A DNA stretch of 64,000 bases from Erodium maritimum (GCA_963921825.1 OY997594.1:61923675-61987674), one strand, 5' to 3'. Counted from the first letter of the stretch, positions 35,868 through 48,500 are shown. Notes: generated by a model not told the origin, from the letters alone. Numbers and translations: made by a program.

Positions 35868-38800
35868 ATGGCGATTCTATGTAGGCTATTCCCGATCGCC
35901 TACCCTCTGCTGCTCCTTCTTCTCCAGGCGTCTTCTCTGTACGCCGAAGCCGGCGACACGAACCGGGTGTTCACTCCCTGCTCGGACACCACAATACGGG
36001 TCGGGGACGGGTTTACGTTCAGCATCGCCTTCGCGTCTAGGAACTCCTTCATCGCCAATCGCTCGGATCAGCTGTCTCCTTGCGATAGCCGCCTCACTCT
36101 CTCCAACTCAAACTCTCAGATCTCTATATTCAGGCCCAAGGTTGACGAGATCTCCCTCCTCACCATCAACACCTCCTCATTCTCTCCGGTCAGTATTTTC
36201 CTTCTCCTGAACAGTATTTCTTGATTCCAGCTCCAACCAGCTGATTTTGTGATGAATTGGTCTTTTTGTGCTTGTTTTCAGATATTTTGCTATGCATTTA
36301 AATTCGTGCTTCATTCTATTTCTCTTGTATGTTATTAGTAACTTTAGACTATCTTCTGGAATTGTTTAATGTGATCCATCACGAAATTAGATATTTTTAA
36401 TTACGGCATAAGCAGAATGAAGGTTGTTTGATCGATAATAAATGTTAAATATATGTTGTTTCCAATTGTTGGTGATTGATCAATTCGAATTCAATTGCCT
36501 TAGTTTTGATAACAATTGGCATTCTTGTTAACATTTTCCAATTTGGGAATAACTATCTGGTCTGCACATTCTTGGTTATAATCATCTAGCAAATCTGGAT
36601 TATTTCCAGAAATCGATTTACTGAGTTTGGTGTATTTGAAAGGGTAAAGTGCAAAGACTAACAGTCAAAGTTTCATATTTTGCAAATCCTGACTGTCATT
36701 CTTATTTTCTTTTCGCATGTCCTCACCATCAATCAACCATTTTAAGTTTTCTAAGAGCAGCTCCAACGGGTCGTGCCTACGCGTCGTGTCTGGCGTAGGC
36801 ACGGCCCTGACACGACGCGGAGGCACGGCTCGTCGTGTCAGCAGGTCGTGTCTGCTTGGGCGTTGCTGCTGGTCGTGTCTGGTTCTTGCAACGACGCAGC
36901 CGGTCGTGCCAGGCGCCAATGGCTAGTCGGCTGGCCACTCACGACAGGACACGTGGCGACGCCGACTTCCAAAAGCCCAAAAATTTCCTATAAATTCAGA
37001 TCTACCCCAATTGAATTTTCTCTTGTCCTCTCTTCTTTCAAGCTTCTATTCATCTATTCCTCTCCAAATCCTATAGTTTTTTCCTAGTTCTTTTTTTTCG
37101 ATGGCGAATCTTCCAATGCTTGAAGATATGCAGCAAATGACAGAACGAGAAATAGACGTTGCGATGAATAGATTTCTGGACGCAACACAGCAAGCATTAG
37201 AGGATCAACTGATGGCATCCATACAGCCACTAGTTCGGGATGATGATGATGCCGAGAGTTCAGTGTCGGCGCCAAGACCCAAGCGGAGAGTGATTGAGCG
37301 CAACCGCGAAGATGCACACGAAGGGTTGATCCGTGACTACTTCGCGCCTCAACCGGTGTACATCGACCAACAATTTCGGCGACGGTTCCGGATATCGAGG
37401 GACATGTTCCTCCGGATCATGAATGGTTTGAGTGGCCGGTACGCCTACTTCCGGAACAACAAGGATGCTACGAGAAGGGCCTCTTTCACTCCACACCAGA
37501 AGTGCACGGTAGCACTTCGTCAGCTCTGTTATGGAAGTCCAGTCGATGCCTGCGACGAGTATTTGCAAATGACGGAGACCACTGCGCTGGACTGCCTGAA
37601 GAAGTTTTGCATTGGCGTCATCAAGGTTTACGGGCGGACCTATCTACGACGCCCGACCGTGGATGATACAAGACAGTTGTTGCGAATCAACGAAGAGCGC
37701 GGCTTTCTGGGGATGATAGGGAGTCTGGACTGCATGCACTGGGATTGGAAGAACTGCCCTGTGGCGTGAGCTGCCCAGTTCGCAAGTAGGGACCACGAGA
37801 ACGTCCCCACAATCATGCTCGAAGCCGTAGCATCCCAAGACCTTCGGATTTGACACTCTTTCTTCGGGACACCGGGCTCCAACAACGACATCAACGTGCT
37901 CAATAGGTTTACATTTTTCTCCCAAGCAGTAAAAGGCTTCGCTCCAGATGTGAAGTTTAAGATCAACGGTAGAGAATACGAAACCCCGTATGGAATTTAT
38001 CCTGCTTGGGCAACATTTGTGAAGTCCATACCTGCTCCACAAACGCCGAAACAACGATGCTTTGCTAGATACCAAGAGGCGTGTAGGAAGGACATCGAAC
38101 GGGCGTTTGGAGTTCTACAGGCCCGGTTTCACATCATTACTCGCCTGGGCCGAATGTGGGATAGGGGCTCACTCGCAGTGATCATGACTGCTTGTGTGAT
38201 CCTACACAACATGATCGTTGAGGATGAGCGGAGGCCGTGGCCCACCGTTTGCAGATATTGGTGTCCCGGACCCAACCGTCCGTAGAGGACCACCACCAGC
38301 AGTGACCAGGGAGAGTATCCTGGGCCATCGATCAAGGATTCGGGATCGGAATGTTCATCACCAACTCCACGATGATCTCATCAAACACATTTGGGCTAAA
38401 TTTGGAGATGGCGGCCGCAATTATATATTAATTATCAATGTTAATGTAATTTCTATTTGGTTTGAAATAAAAAAGTTATTATGCAATTCATATTTGGTTT
38501 TAATTAGAATTGTTACAAATATATGGGGTGTTTTTTAAATTATTGAAACTGTCCTGACACTGCTCCTGGAGCAACAGTGTCAAGAAGCAGTGTCAGGAAG
38601 GTAAATAGCACTCCCTGACACTGCTCCTTGACACTGCGCAGTGTCTAACTATTGTAGATGCTCTAAGTCACTTAAAATGGATGGCGAGAGATAAATTGTC
38701 TAAAATACCCCCAATTTGTTCTTTGTATCTGATTGTTGGGATTTCGATCACGAATGATATATTTGGATTAATTTAGTTGCATGTAGGATTTGAAGATAAT

Positions 38801-40589
38801 ATGTTGGGATGGTTTATATATGACATTTAATTTCTTATGAAAATTATAGTATAATATATGATAAACTCACACATAATCATATAAGGTTAGTTTGGTGATC
38901 AATGGAAATTATAAAATGTGGCTTTAAGGTTAGTTTAACTTTTCCATCCATTTTAACTGACTTTTCAAGCTTAATAATTGATAGTATAGAACTTGAAGAA
39001 AAAAAAGATTAACCATTAGGATTTGCATGATATATATTAATTTGACCTTTAGTTTTTTGCAGTTTTCCCTGTTTGAAATTAGCATGGATATACTTCCTAT
39101 GTTGCCTTACCAATAAGATCAGCTAGTTTCTTGATCTGCCAAGTAAAGAAGTTTACGTGGTAGGTGATTAAGGAATGGTTAGATTCTCAATGCTTGGTAA
39201 AATTAGCCAACTATAAATAGTGTTTATGGTTAAAAAAATTAGGAGCATATTCACCACACTGCATATTTCAAGAGACTGTATTGTACCAGAATATCATATC
39301 TCACTTAAGGTTTTGCACTACATTTTTATCAACTTTGAGGTTTGAGTAGAAAGGATAATGGTGCCACAAATGTAGGAAATACCAAACTCGAAACTGTGGA
39401 CTCAGAGTTTAGCTGGAAAAGTTTCCTTTTCATTGATCAATGAAAAAAACCCTCTCCAATTTTATCTCAAGGGAATTAGTTCTAGAATTTCATGCATAAT
39501 GCAGCTGTAAGACCATATTTCACGACCTCGACAAATAGAAAACAAACGAAGATTTAATGTTACGATTCGCTCGTTATAAAATTCCAGATAAGCAAGGATC
39601 CGCTACAATGGAATAGCATAGGGTACTATAACATTTCTAAGTAAATAGTTTGACACCTCTACCAGTATTTTCTAGTTGCCTCTTGACACCAGAGAGGATC
39701 TACCAAAGACGGTTTTGGTTTTTTTTTTTTTCTGGTTGGCTAGCGCCCATTTCGTTAACAAGGACCCGATGAATCATGGTCCAATTATTCCTGCAATTCT
39801 GAAAGTAACTCGATCCACATTATTGGTAATGGTCTATGACCAAGTATTAGGTAAAGAAAGACATTTTTGTTTCACTAATTTACGATATCTGGTTATCTAT
39901 TAGCCCTAAAATAGTCTTCAAGTCCCTGTAAAAAAAATCATGTTGAGAACTTACAACCTCTTTCTCCATGCCGGTCTCCTCTTATCTCTATATCCTATTT
40001 GCGTCATTGTAATTTAACTTGCCTCCTCCAAAAAAGTATTTCACAGCTGTACATGACTTGTAATTATCTGTTGCGCCTTATGGGTTTCCAGGAGTCCTAT
40101 GGAGGATACATGGTGGCTTTTGCTGGTCGAAAATATGCAGCAAGGTCCCTTCCAGCTTTTGTTGCAAATAGCACATACATTGTCACAAGCTTTACCCTAG
40201 TAAGGAAATAAATTTCAGAATGCATTTTAATATCTTCACATTATGCACATAGGATCAAAACAATCTCCTCCATGCAGGTGCTTGAGTTTACGAAGGGCAG
40301 GCTGCAAAACCTCTTCTGGAAGAGGGATGGATGCGCTAAATGTTCTGGAAATTCCAACTTTGTCTGCCTCAACAATCAGGATTGTGCAATCAAAACATCA
40401 AGCTGCAAAAACCACGGGGGTTCAGTGGATTGTAGCCTGGGGATACAATTGGCATTCTCAGGCACAGATAAACACTACTCTGTTCTCAACTCATGGTATG
40501 AAGTGGAAAATCTAAGGCAGTATTCACTCTATGGCCTTTACTCAAACCTCAAGGATTCTCTTACTAGCCAGTATAGCAAGATATTCTGA
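35868..40589 (+). CDS. Secreted plant protein of the 'Expp1'-like family, three exons, 246 aa
   Basis: Exon 1 is 35868-36188 (107 codons), exon 2 is 40092-40199 (36) and exon 3 is 40278-40589 (103 plus stop), all phase 0. Donors are CCG|GTCAGT and CTA|GTAAGG; acceptors are TTTCCAG|GAG and ATGCAG|GTG. Residues 1-26 form a signal peptide (FPIAYPLLLLLLQASSLYAE), so the product probably enters the secretory pathway. The mature part includes FTPCSDTTIRVGDGFTFSIA, YGGYMVAFAGRKYAARSLP, a cysteine-rich stretch (DGCAKCSGNSNFVCLNNQDC, then KTSSCKNHGGSVDC) and the C-terminus YSLYGLYSNLKDSLTSQYSK. I recall similar plant proteins annotated 'Expp1' without a known function, so none is assigned. The 3.9 kb first intron hosts a Harbinger transposon. 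Confidence 0.88.
36755..38663 (+). mobile_element. PIF/Harbinger DNA transposon, 1.9 kb, TAA target duplication
   Basis: It is flanked by TAA (36752-36754 and 38664-38666). The terminal inverted repeats are GAGCAGCTCCAAC (left) and GAGCATCTACAAT (right, reverse-complemented), the classic Harbinger/Tourist pattern. It encodes one transposase frame (plus) and no recognisable MYB-like second ORF. Both subterminal regions carry strong palindromes: CGTGCCTACGC/GCGTAGGCACG at 36772-36803, and CCTGACACTGCT/AGCAGTGTCAGG at 38553-38597. Confidence 0.92.
37101..38430 (+). pseudogene. Harbinger-type transposase (HARBI1-like, DDE_Tnp_4), inactivated
   Basis: It starts at ATG 37101 (MANLPMLEDM). The N-terminus has FRRRFRISRDMFLRIMNGLS and a helix-turn-helix-like region. 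The catalytic core shows GSLDCMHWDWKNCPVA, then PGSNNDINVLN, and the Glu block RKDIERAFGVLQARFHI, followed by MTACVILHNMIVEDE. Two TGA codons interrupt the frame where family members have Trp (after CPVA, and in the block LRI-HSFF). Near 38240 the frame shifts before the usual C-terminus (HHQLHDDLIKHIWAKFGDG). A cut-and-paste transposase that is now dead. Any mobility would need a related active source. Confidence 0.9.
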
Positions 40590-41800
40590 GGATCTGCTGT
40601 GGTTTTTGGATTTGTTCGGCTTGGTATGTTTTGATTTGCTTCTGATGTGGATCTATGAGCCGAACTCATATCTGTATGTTCTACTTTGCTCCCGGAAGCT
40701 GTTCATAGTTGAAGCCCGTATGTTAATGTATTTTATATTTGTGGGTATGAAAGGAGATACTATACTTTTGCTTGATTATGAAAATGTAAGTTACATGAGA
40801 ATTGATTTCACTTTTAATGTTCAAGTTACATAAGTATCTGTATCCCTCATATATAGCATACTGCAAAGAGTTAATCTCTAGGTTCACAAATATCTAAACT
40901 TAGCCCAACTAGGCAGGGCTTGATCTAGGTTGTGGTTTCACATATATGATGATTTCTTTTACAAAAATTATTTGAATAATCTTAATCATGAGGTGGGCGT
41001 GATAATTAACTCGTTTAATATATATCTGAGATATTTTGTATCATTATGGTACCATCTCCAAGATGATTATATGCCAAGTGGAACTCAGAGAAGTGTTGGT
41101 GACTTAAGTAGATATGAGCTAGTTGGGATAAAGCTGTCTTAAACCTACTTATTGATGATCTGTCTCAAACCTACTAACTAATGATGGATCAAAACTGTAG
41201 GTAGTATTTTAAAGAAGCTGGCTTTCCACTTCCTTGTTGGTTCCTCCACAAACAAAAAACCAGTAAGACAAAAAACTCTATGTTTTATTAAATGTGAGTA
41301 CGAAAGCAAACGCAATTAATCAAAAGTGATGTAATAATCCATAAATGCGTTATAATACTAAAATCTTGACTTTTAATATATTAAAAATCAATACTTCCGA
41401 TAGAAAAACCGGCTCCGTCACTAATAACACCTCAAGAATCACATGCTTCTCCTAGAATTAATAATGTTATCTTGGAATTGAAAAGGAGGTCTCGAGGCTT
41501 TTGGTAGGGGCCGGATATTTTCCCATACGTGTTGTCAATAAATAATCAACCAAAAGGGTCAATGCTCTTTGCTTTTTATGGATAATAATTGTGATCTGAT
41601 CTTCCAATAATTAGTAATCGGGTGATTGTGATTTTAACGGTCTCTGTTAATGTGTTTAATCATCGTAAATTGACAACAATTGTTGTTGTTGTCCTCTTCG
41701 GACTAAAATAATATTACCCTATTACAAGAGTAGTTGGTAATGCTATTGCTAATGTCACGGCCCTCACTCACATTAAGAAAAAATAAATGAAAGAAACGTA
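40590..41800. other. 3' flank of the Expp1-like gene and AT-rich intergenic DNA
   Basis: Contains the likely 3' UTR, but I could not pick a convincing polyadenylation site. After that the DNA is AT-rich with nothing recognised. Confidence 0.4.
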
Positions 41801-41805
41801 CATGA

Positions 41806-41955
41806 AGGTGGTGTTTGGCAGGTCTGTAGAAACAAAATGGAAAAGTTGGTACGATATGGTTAAATCCAATGTGGATTGCAAGATCATGAGGCCTTTTATA
41901 CGTGCCCTTACCACTGAACTCCACTTGGAAAGATCTCCCAAACGGCCCCCACTAA
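41806..41955. mobile_element. Possible small hAT-like MITE
   Basis: GTGTTTGGCAGGTCT on the left and CCGTTTGGGAGATCT on the right (reverse-complemented) form imperfect inverted ends about 150 bp apart. I found no clear 8-bp duplication. Confidence 0.35.
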
Positions 41956-43910
41956 ACAGTAGAGTAGACTTTTCCCAAAGGAAATCAACTAGAAGAAGAG
42001 GACTACCTTTGCTTATTATTGTAGTGGAATTGGGTGTTGTTTGGACTCAAGTAGCTAAGTAAAGGACACTTTTTGGACTCACATACTCAACGGTGGAGGA
42101 CACACTCAACCCTAACCCTTATTAATTATTAGCATAGCGATGAATTTGGAGTTCTATGGTTATTCAAAATTGATCTAAAACTGACATCGGACAATTCAGA
42201 TACAGTTACTCCACCGTCAATCAAACAATAAAAAGAAAGTTATAGAGAGAAACTTCCGAAACTAAGCCCTTTTTCACACAGTTTTGTCGTCGCCCTCGGT
42301 GGCTCACACGGCTCTGGCGATGTGAGCCACTGGTCCTTCCTCCTTCCCACCTCTTTCTTCACCCTTCGTCCTCTCTTCCTTCTGCTTCACACTTCCTCTC
42401 TTTTCTCTGCGTCGACTTGGGCCCGTTTCAAGCCTTCCATCTGTCTTCTCAAGCTTTTGTTTTAGGCTTCTTTGGCCTATGGTTTGGGTTGATTCGATCC
42501 ACAGGTCGGCCCCTTTCTCTCTGTTCTTCTTCCTTCTCCTCCTCCTCCCTTCTTCCTAATCAGATCTATTACCATTGCTTCGCTCCGGCCCAAATCCCCT
42601 TTTGCAGATCTAGGGTTTTCCTAGATCTGCTCGTCTCCTACCCCTCCGAAGCGTTTCTTGCATGTTTCGACCCTTCACCCTCTCTCTTCTTGTCCGGTAG
42701 AGATTAGAGATTCTAGGGCCGAACTCTCCCAAGGGATCGTCGCGGGTGTTGGCCCCGGTGGGCGAGCTCTATAGTCGAGCAGTATAGGTTGTGAATCATT
42801 TTGGTCGGGGTGGGGGTGAGTTCTGCCGTTAATTGCCACTGCTCGTTGGGTCCAGCCGTGTTCCTCGTCTGTCCAGCGTCGAGGTCGAGGGTCGAACTTT
42901 CTTCTCTTCTGGTGGTGTTGGCCTCGGGGTGCCCGTTGGTGCCTAGAAACTTGCGGGTATGGTTCGTTTTCGCCTCGTGAAGGCTCAGGTTCGGGGCGTG
43001 GACAAGGCTAAGATCGGTTCCGTTTCTATTTTATTTGTCTTGGTTTATTTGTTCTTCTTAGGTCTTCATGGTTGTTAAATCTTCTTCTTAGATCTTTTTC
43101 TTTGTTTGTTGTTGTTTAGAGCTTCATGTTTGTAAATTCGATTTTAGATCTTCTGTTTCTTTTCTGGGTTCTTTTTGAAAGGAACGCCTCTGTCTGTATT
43201 TGCTTCTGAGGTTTTGCCCTCGTTTCTTCCTTGTTTTCAAAATTGGATCTTCTATAAAAATTTTGATAAAAAAATGATAGTAACGGAAACAATGAAAAAC
43301 AACCCCAACTCGATTTGAGGAAGAAAAGAACAAGTTGGTATGTATGGAGATAGATAAGTTAACCGATCAAATCCGCATCGATACAGTGATACCCGAACAA
43401 AAGCTACATATCCGAACTTGGTGATGTCTGATAAAATACAAGGCCCAGAGCAACACGGATCTTAGAAAATGGAAGGATCGACTTGACCTACTGATGAGGA
43501 CGAGCATAAAGAAAAGACATACTTAACCCTGACCCTCATTAGTCTTGGAGAGACAACGAGCTCCAACGTCGCTATTCCAAGGGTCCCCAGCATACGGAGA
43601 GGAAGGATAAAGAACAAGGATGGTATAAATATTGTTGTTATGTAAGAGAATGGTGATGAGGGTGAGGCGTCGGGAGGAGCCATTAAGAAGAAAAATATGG
43701 TCGTCGAGGCCTTATCACGACTATGGTGACCCAAAAACCGGTGAACGAGTATTGGGGTGGGGGGGAGTTACCTCTCGAATGGGATCTCGTGAAGAATCAC
43801 CTTCATTTCCGGGCAAGACCCTCGGTCAAGCACACCAGTTACACCCAAGATATCGGGTCCATCATTAGTGGGTTCGAGTCGTTGCTTGGCAAAAAATGGG
43901 ATGCCTTTTT
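41956..43910. other. Unassigned; pyrimidine-rich block at 42290-42720
   Basis: The plus strand from about 42290 is C- and T-rich with CTAGGGTTTTCC and stretches like a plant 5' UTR or a LINE 5' end, but no coding domain follows. The region 43340-43910 has moderate GC and no recognised protein. Confidence 0.3.
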
Positions 43911-46322
43911 TATCAGAAAATAATTAATGTATTAAAAAGTGGTGTGGGTTCCGGGAAGGAAACCACAAACTACCAATACAACAACACCCAACAAAGGGGA
44001 AAAGTCTAAATAGCAAAAAAAAGCAAGGAAACAACATTGCTAAAAAAAGCATGAAAAAAGAGAAGGAAGAGGTCAAGCAGGTTGAGAAGCAACTCAGTCG
44101 GCGAAACCAACCAGGAAGTAGGAGACAAAGTTTGCCTTTCCGCCTGCGCCAAAGTAAGATCTCTAAACTAAATACTCCTCATAATGATAGTCGGATCGGG
44201 GACCGGAGCTCCCTGGAAAATCCCGGCATACCGAGCTACCTAAATAAATCATAAGCCCAAAAGATTAAGATGATCCCAAGACTTGTGCAAATGGCAAACT
44301 CCACAGATAGAAAACCAAGAAGAGATGAACAAAACTGGAAACGAAGGGAGAGCTGAAGAAACCCCCCACCATTGGAGAACCAAATACCTCACTTGCCAAG
44401 CCCAACTACAAGTAATGAGGAGATGGGAGGTGTCCTCAATGTGACTTCCACACATAGGACACATCCAAAGACCCACCAGGATTGGGAAACCTCTAGCAAC
44501 CAAGAAAGATCTAGTTGGAATGGCCTCGAGAGCGACAAGCCAAGCAAAAGATTGGTAATTAGGCGGATTAGTACTTTTGCAAATGAAAGAAGCCCAACTA
44601 ACCGAGTCCAACTCGATAGCGCTAGAAAAAAGCATCAAAAGCTCTCAAAGACGAGAAACCGCAACAATATAGAGAATAGGACAACTTGTTCGGGCGGGAA
44701 AAGTCAAGATCGATGACCAAGAGAAAGGCATGGAGGCCTTTTAAAGCGAGGATCTCTCTATCTAGAAGAAGACGTTTGAAAGTGAAGTTCCAACCACTAC
44801 TCGCCTTAAAATGGACAACCGGATGACCTTGATCTACTAGAAATCTGAAAAGGCGGGGGAATATAGTCGAAAGAGGAACATATGTGATCCAGGAATCCTC
44901 CTAAAAATGGATGAAACAGCCTGACCCTAACACTCATCGAACCTTGGTTGGGCCAAAAATCTCAGGAAAAACGAGGTTCATGAGCCATTTGAACAATATG
45001 CCAAAGAACCAAAGATGAAGATCGATGAGCAAGTGGGAGACATGGGAAATTCCACTTCGACTCGACCCAACCATGATGAGCACACAACACCCTCCGCCAC
45101 AAGGAAGTTTGCTCAGCGGCGAACCGTCACCACCACTTCAAGAGCAAGCTCTTGTTAACCGCCTCTAAGTTGCGAACACCATGACCCCCTGCAAACTTAA
45201 AGCGAAAAACTTTATCCCAACTGACCTTGTCCGAAGAAACCTTGGTCGAAGAGGAAGCCTAAAGGAGGTACCGCTGAATCTTCTTCATACGAAGTAAAAC
45301 CTATTTCGGAGCTCGAAAAACTGACATGTACAAGATCGGAAGGTTGGCAAGAGTAGACCGAATCAGCGTGAGACGGCCCCCAAATGAGATAAAACGGGTT
45401 TGCCATACCCCAAGCCTCACCTGAAAATTGGTGATAACCGGGCTCCAAAAGGAGACATGCCTTGGGTTAGCACCAAGCTAAAAACCCAGATAAGTAATGG
45501 GGAGGTGACCTAAGTCGTAGTTCAAGGATGCAGAAAGAAAAAAGTTGGGGGAGGTGTCCATACCTAAGGTTAGGAGAATCGACTTGTCAAAGTTGGTAAG
45601 GTTAGGAGAATCGACTTGTCAAAGTTGGTTCGCAACCCAGAAATCATCTCAAAACAATGAAGTAACAAGCGAACATGAAAAAGTTGTAAGGGGTCGGCTT
45701 CCAAAAAAAGTAAAGTGTCATCGCCAAACTGAAGATGAGAAACACTAATATCAGCTCCAACCCAGACCCCTTTATATAGGCTCAGTCTAATACCGTGTTC
45801 AAAGAACTGATGAAGTCCCTTAGCAGCAATGAGGAACAGAAAGGGAGAGATAGGACACCCTTTTCGAACGCCTCGAAGAATGGGAAACTAAATGGATGGA
45901 GATCTGTTAATGAGAACGGAAGAGTGACCCTCAAGAAAAGAAAAAATCCACATAATCCAACGAGATCCAAAACCCATAGCAATCATCACCCTCTTAAGAT
46001 ACATCCAATCGACCTTGTCAAAGTATTTTTTGAAATCAAGCTTAACCATTGCCGCTCGCCTCTTCTTACGACGAATATCATCCAAGACCTCATTTTCCAC
46101 CATCATACTATCAACAAGTTGGCGACCCTGAAGCCTTTCCAATTGAAGCCTAATGTATGCTGAATAGGAAGGTCCACGTAAGTCTTTTTCGCGTTGAGCG
46201 GAAAGTAAGTCACTCTGCGAACACATTGAATCGATCAAGGCCAAAGACAGTACATACCGCACTCCGATCTTGTATGCCGCTCTTATAGCGTACCCAATAA
46301 ACGATGAGAAAAAGGAGAACAA
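43911..46322 (-). mobile_element. L1-type LINE, RT to 3' end, 5' truncated
   Basis: On the minus strand, 46322-45888 carries RT (LERLQGRQLVDSMMVENEVL, VKLDFKKYFDKVDWMYLKRV, MGFGSRWIMWI). Around 45755 the active-site block reads SHLQFGDDTLL. Near 45400 is the post-RT RVCQTRFISFGGRLTLIRS type block. The zf-RVT domain lies at 44638-44249 (CPMCGSHIEDTSHLLITCSW). The 3' end is near 43911, with a short A-rich tail on the minus strand. The frame is broken in several places. A plain plant LINE fossil. Confidence 0.85.
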
Positions 46323-46469
46323 TAAACGTGAGGTAAGCAGTTTAAATTTTAAACCTTTATTTTATTTTTATTTGAATTTCGCCCATTTAGATCACTTGTT
46401 TAGTTATCTCTCTTTATCAAATATGATTAAATCTGTAATCGTAAGAGTCGGGTGTGGCCTCATGCCCCT

Positions 46470-46806
46470 AGGTAGTGCTTGGCACGCACCAAATTGAGGC
46501 TCTAGCCGATAAATCAAGAAAGCAGAAGAACATGATCGTGCAGTTGGGATGTGGTCGCGGGGTCGTCATCCCAACGCCTAAGCAAAGGGTGTGTTCCTCG
46601 AGCGGTACTTCCATGGAGATCTCTACGAGTTGCATGAACATATGCAGACACAGATGCAAGTTGATATTAAGGCGGAAGTGGATCAGTGTATGAAAGAACA
46701 AGAGACGCTTAGAACGGATGTGGAGGACCAACTCGCCAAGGTGACAAAACTTCTGCAGGTGTACGAGAACGAGTTCCACGTGCATGGAAGTTTTTTGAGC
46801 GGTTAG
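46470..46806 (+). pseudogene. Possible CACTA transposon ORF fragment
   Basis: Plus-strand reading gives a short piece (EALADKSRKQKNMI in one frame, then LYELHEHMQTQMQVDIKAEV in another) with a coiled-coil end. It resembles the C-terminal part of plant CACTA (transposase_24) proteins. Similarity is by style only, and the subterminal repeats downstream add support. Confidence 0.4.
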
Positions 46807-46809
46807 GGG

Positions 46810-47125
46810 TTCATGTGCTTCATTTTTCGGATTTATATATTTTTTTGATACATTTGTTAGATACTTTATATTTTTTGGATTTTTTTGAATATTTTATCAT
46901 AATAATAATGTATATAATATAATGTTTGATATATATCTATTTCAAAATTGTGAAACTTTTATTAGGTTTTCTTCGTTTTACAAATATTTTTTTGAAATCT
47001 GAAACTTGACTTGGGTGACGAAAAGAACATTCATTTGCTCAAGGTTTACACACCAACTACGACATAGATTAGTCATACAAGTTAACTTTTCATCTTTTTG
47101 TGACAACATCCAAATACTCGCAATA
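46810..47125. other. AT-rich spacer
   Basis: AT-rich DNA between the CACTA-like ORF fragment and the repeat array, with nothing else seen. Confidence 0.4.
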
Positions 47126-47129
47126 GTTC

Positions 47130-47790
47130 TGCGTATAAACTTCTTCGACATCATATGAATCGTTGCAATAGTTAAGAATACCAACTTTTGATGTTGTAGT
47201 TAGTGATTTTTGTGACGACGTATGGATCATTGCAATAGTTAAGCATATCAATATATGTGACGACTTATCTTAACGTTGTTATTGTAGTTAGTGACTTCTG
47301 CGATGGAATACGGATCGTCGCAATAGTTAAGCATACAAATTTTTACAACGACTTACCTTAAAGTCATTTTTGTAGCTAGTGACTTATGTAAAGAAATTTA
47401 TATCGCCTTTGGGGTTAGACGCTTGTGCGACAATTACATTTCGTCGTTGTATTTTGGAACTTGATCGACTACAACCTTTTTGGTGGGTATAGTTAAAATC
47501 TCTGGAAATTATATCCATTACACCATCTTTTATCTTTTGCGATGGGGATTATTTTATGGCGTCGCATAAGTCATGTTCTTAAGTGACGCCATTAGACGAT
47601 GTTGCAGTAGTTACAACATCTGCGACGCCATCCATTGATGTTGTAGAGGTGACCAAACTACTGTGACGCCAACCATTGACGTCGTAGAAGAACACAACTT
47701 CTGCGAAGTTATTGGATGATGTCGTAGTAGATTGGTCACCTTTGCGGCGTTAATGGATGGTGTCGCAGAAGTTATGTTCTGTTGCCCCCG
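47130..47790. repeat. Subterminal repeat array of CACTA type
   Basis: Short units related to GCGACGCCATCCATTGATG, GTGACGCCAACCATTGACG and GATGGTGTCGCAGAAGTT recur in both orientations from about 47150 to 47780. Such dense direct and inverted repeats mark the ends of CACTA transposons. A terminal CACTA is not visible. The nearest match is CTACAAGAAATACC at 48199, in an orientation that does not fit simply. Confidence 0.5.
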
Positions 47791-48180
47791 CTACTAACCC
47801 CCCCCCCCCCCCCCAGGTCAAGGGGACTGCAGATACCTCCCAACCCAACTCCCCTAAAAAAAATTGGTCGACGATGGTTTCTTTGGACAACGTTTGGTAC
47901 GTTCGGAAGGCGGCGAAAAAGAGGCAGCCTACCGAACTGACACTTATGGAAATCAAATATGATGAGAGCGGTAGCGACATCGGGTCTGACTCTGAATCCA
48001 AGTATGAGGAAGAAACTGAGGGCATTGACACCACTCTCGAGAGTGAGGTCGTTGACACCACTCCCGGGAGTGAGACTGTTGAATCGTCGAATGCCACTGC
48101 TAAAAAGAAAAGGGGTGGTAAAAGGGGATTTGTGTCGACCACCCGGACACAGAAGGAGGTGGAGAAAACAAGATAAAGTA
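47791..48180 (+). other. Unrecognised acidic open frame
   Basis: After a 17-base C run (47798-47814) an open plus frame reads WYVRKAAKKRQPTELTLMEI, then an acidic stretch (DESGSDIGSDSESKYEEETE) and a Lys/Arg-rich end (KKKRGGKRG). The composition looks protein-like, but I know no family and there is no clear start signal. Confidence 0.25.
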
Positions 48181-48298
48181 TTACCTCATTCATAACCCTA
48201 CAAGAAATACCGTTTTGTGCCTAGAGCACCCAAAAATCGAGGGCCCAAGAGTGACCCGAGATATCGGGTTCCTCATCTGGCCGCACTTGCCAATATTG

Positions 48299-48500
48299 GT
48301 AGGGATGGCAAAGAGGCGGGTATGGGGCGGGTTTCATGATACCCAACCCCGACCCGATCCCAAAATCTTCACCCTGCCCCCGCCCCGTACCCGACCTTTC
48401 CCCGGTCAATCCCCACCCCGATCTAGCCCCGTTCGGGTCGGGGATTCCCCGATCTAACCCTGTTCGGGTCAGGGATTCCCTGACCCGCCCCGACGTGCCA
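48299..48500. repeat. GC-rich CGGGT-type repeat, possible hAT-like end
   Basis: It starts TAGGGATGGCAA, a common hAT-like end. Alternating GGCGGG and CCCGCC tracts follow that could fold on themselves. A matching right end is not found. Confidence 0.35.

Larger units (their letters stand above)
36189..40091 (+). other. First intron of the Expp1-like gene
   Basis: A 3903-bp GT-AG intron. About half is the PIF/Harbinger element at 36755-38663. The rest (36189-36751 and 38667-40091) is AT-rich intron DNA with no other feature recognised. Confidence 0.8.

Noticed and set aside
36665-37087. Arg-rich frames over the left end of the Harbinger element
   Set aside because: They overlap the subterminal palindromic repeats upstream of the transposase start.
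48199-48212. CTACAAGAAATACC as a CACTA terminal repeat
   Set aside because: The first bases are not CACTA and the orientation places the subterminal array on the wrong side.
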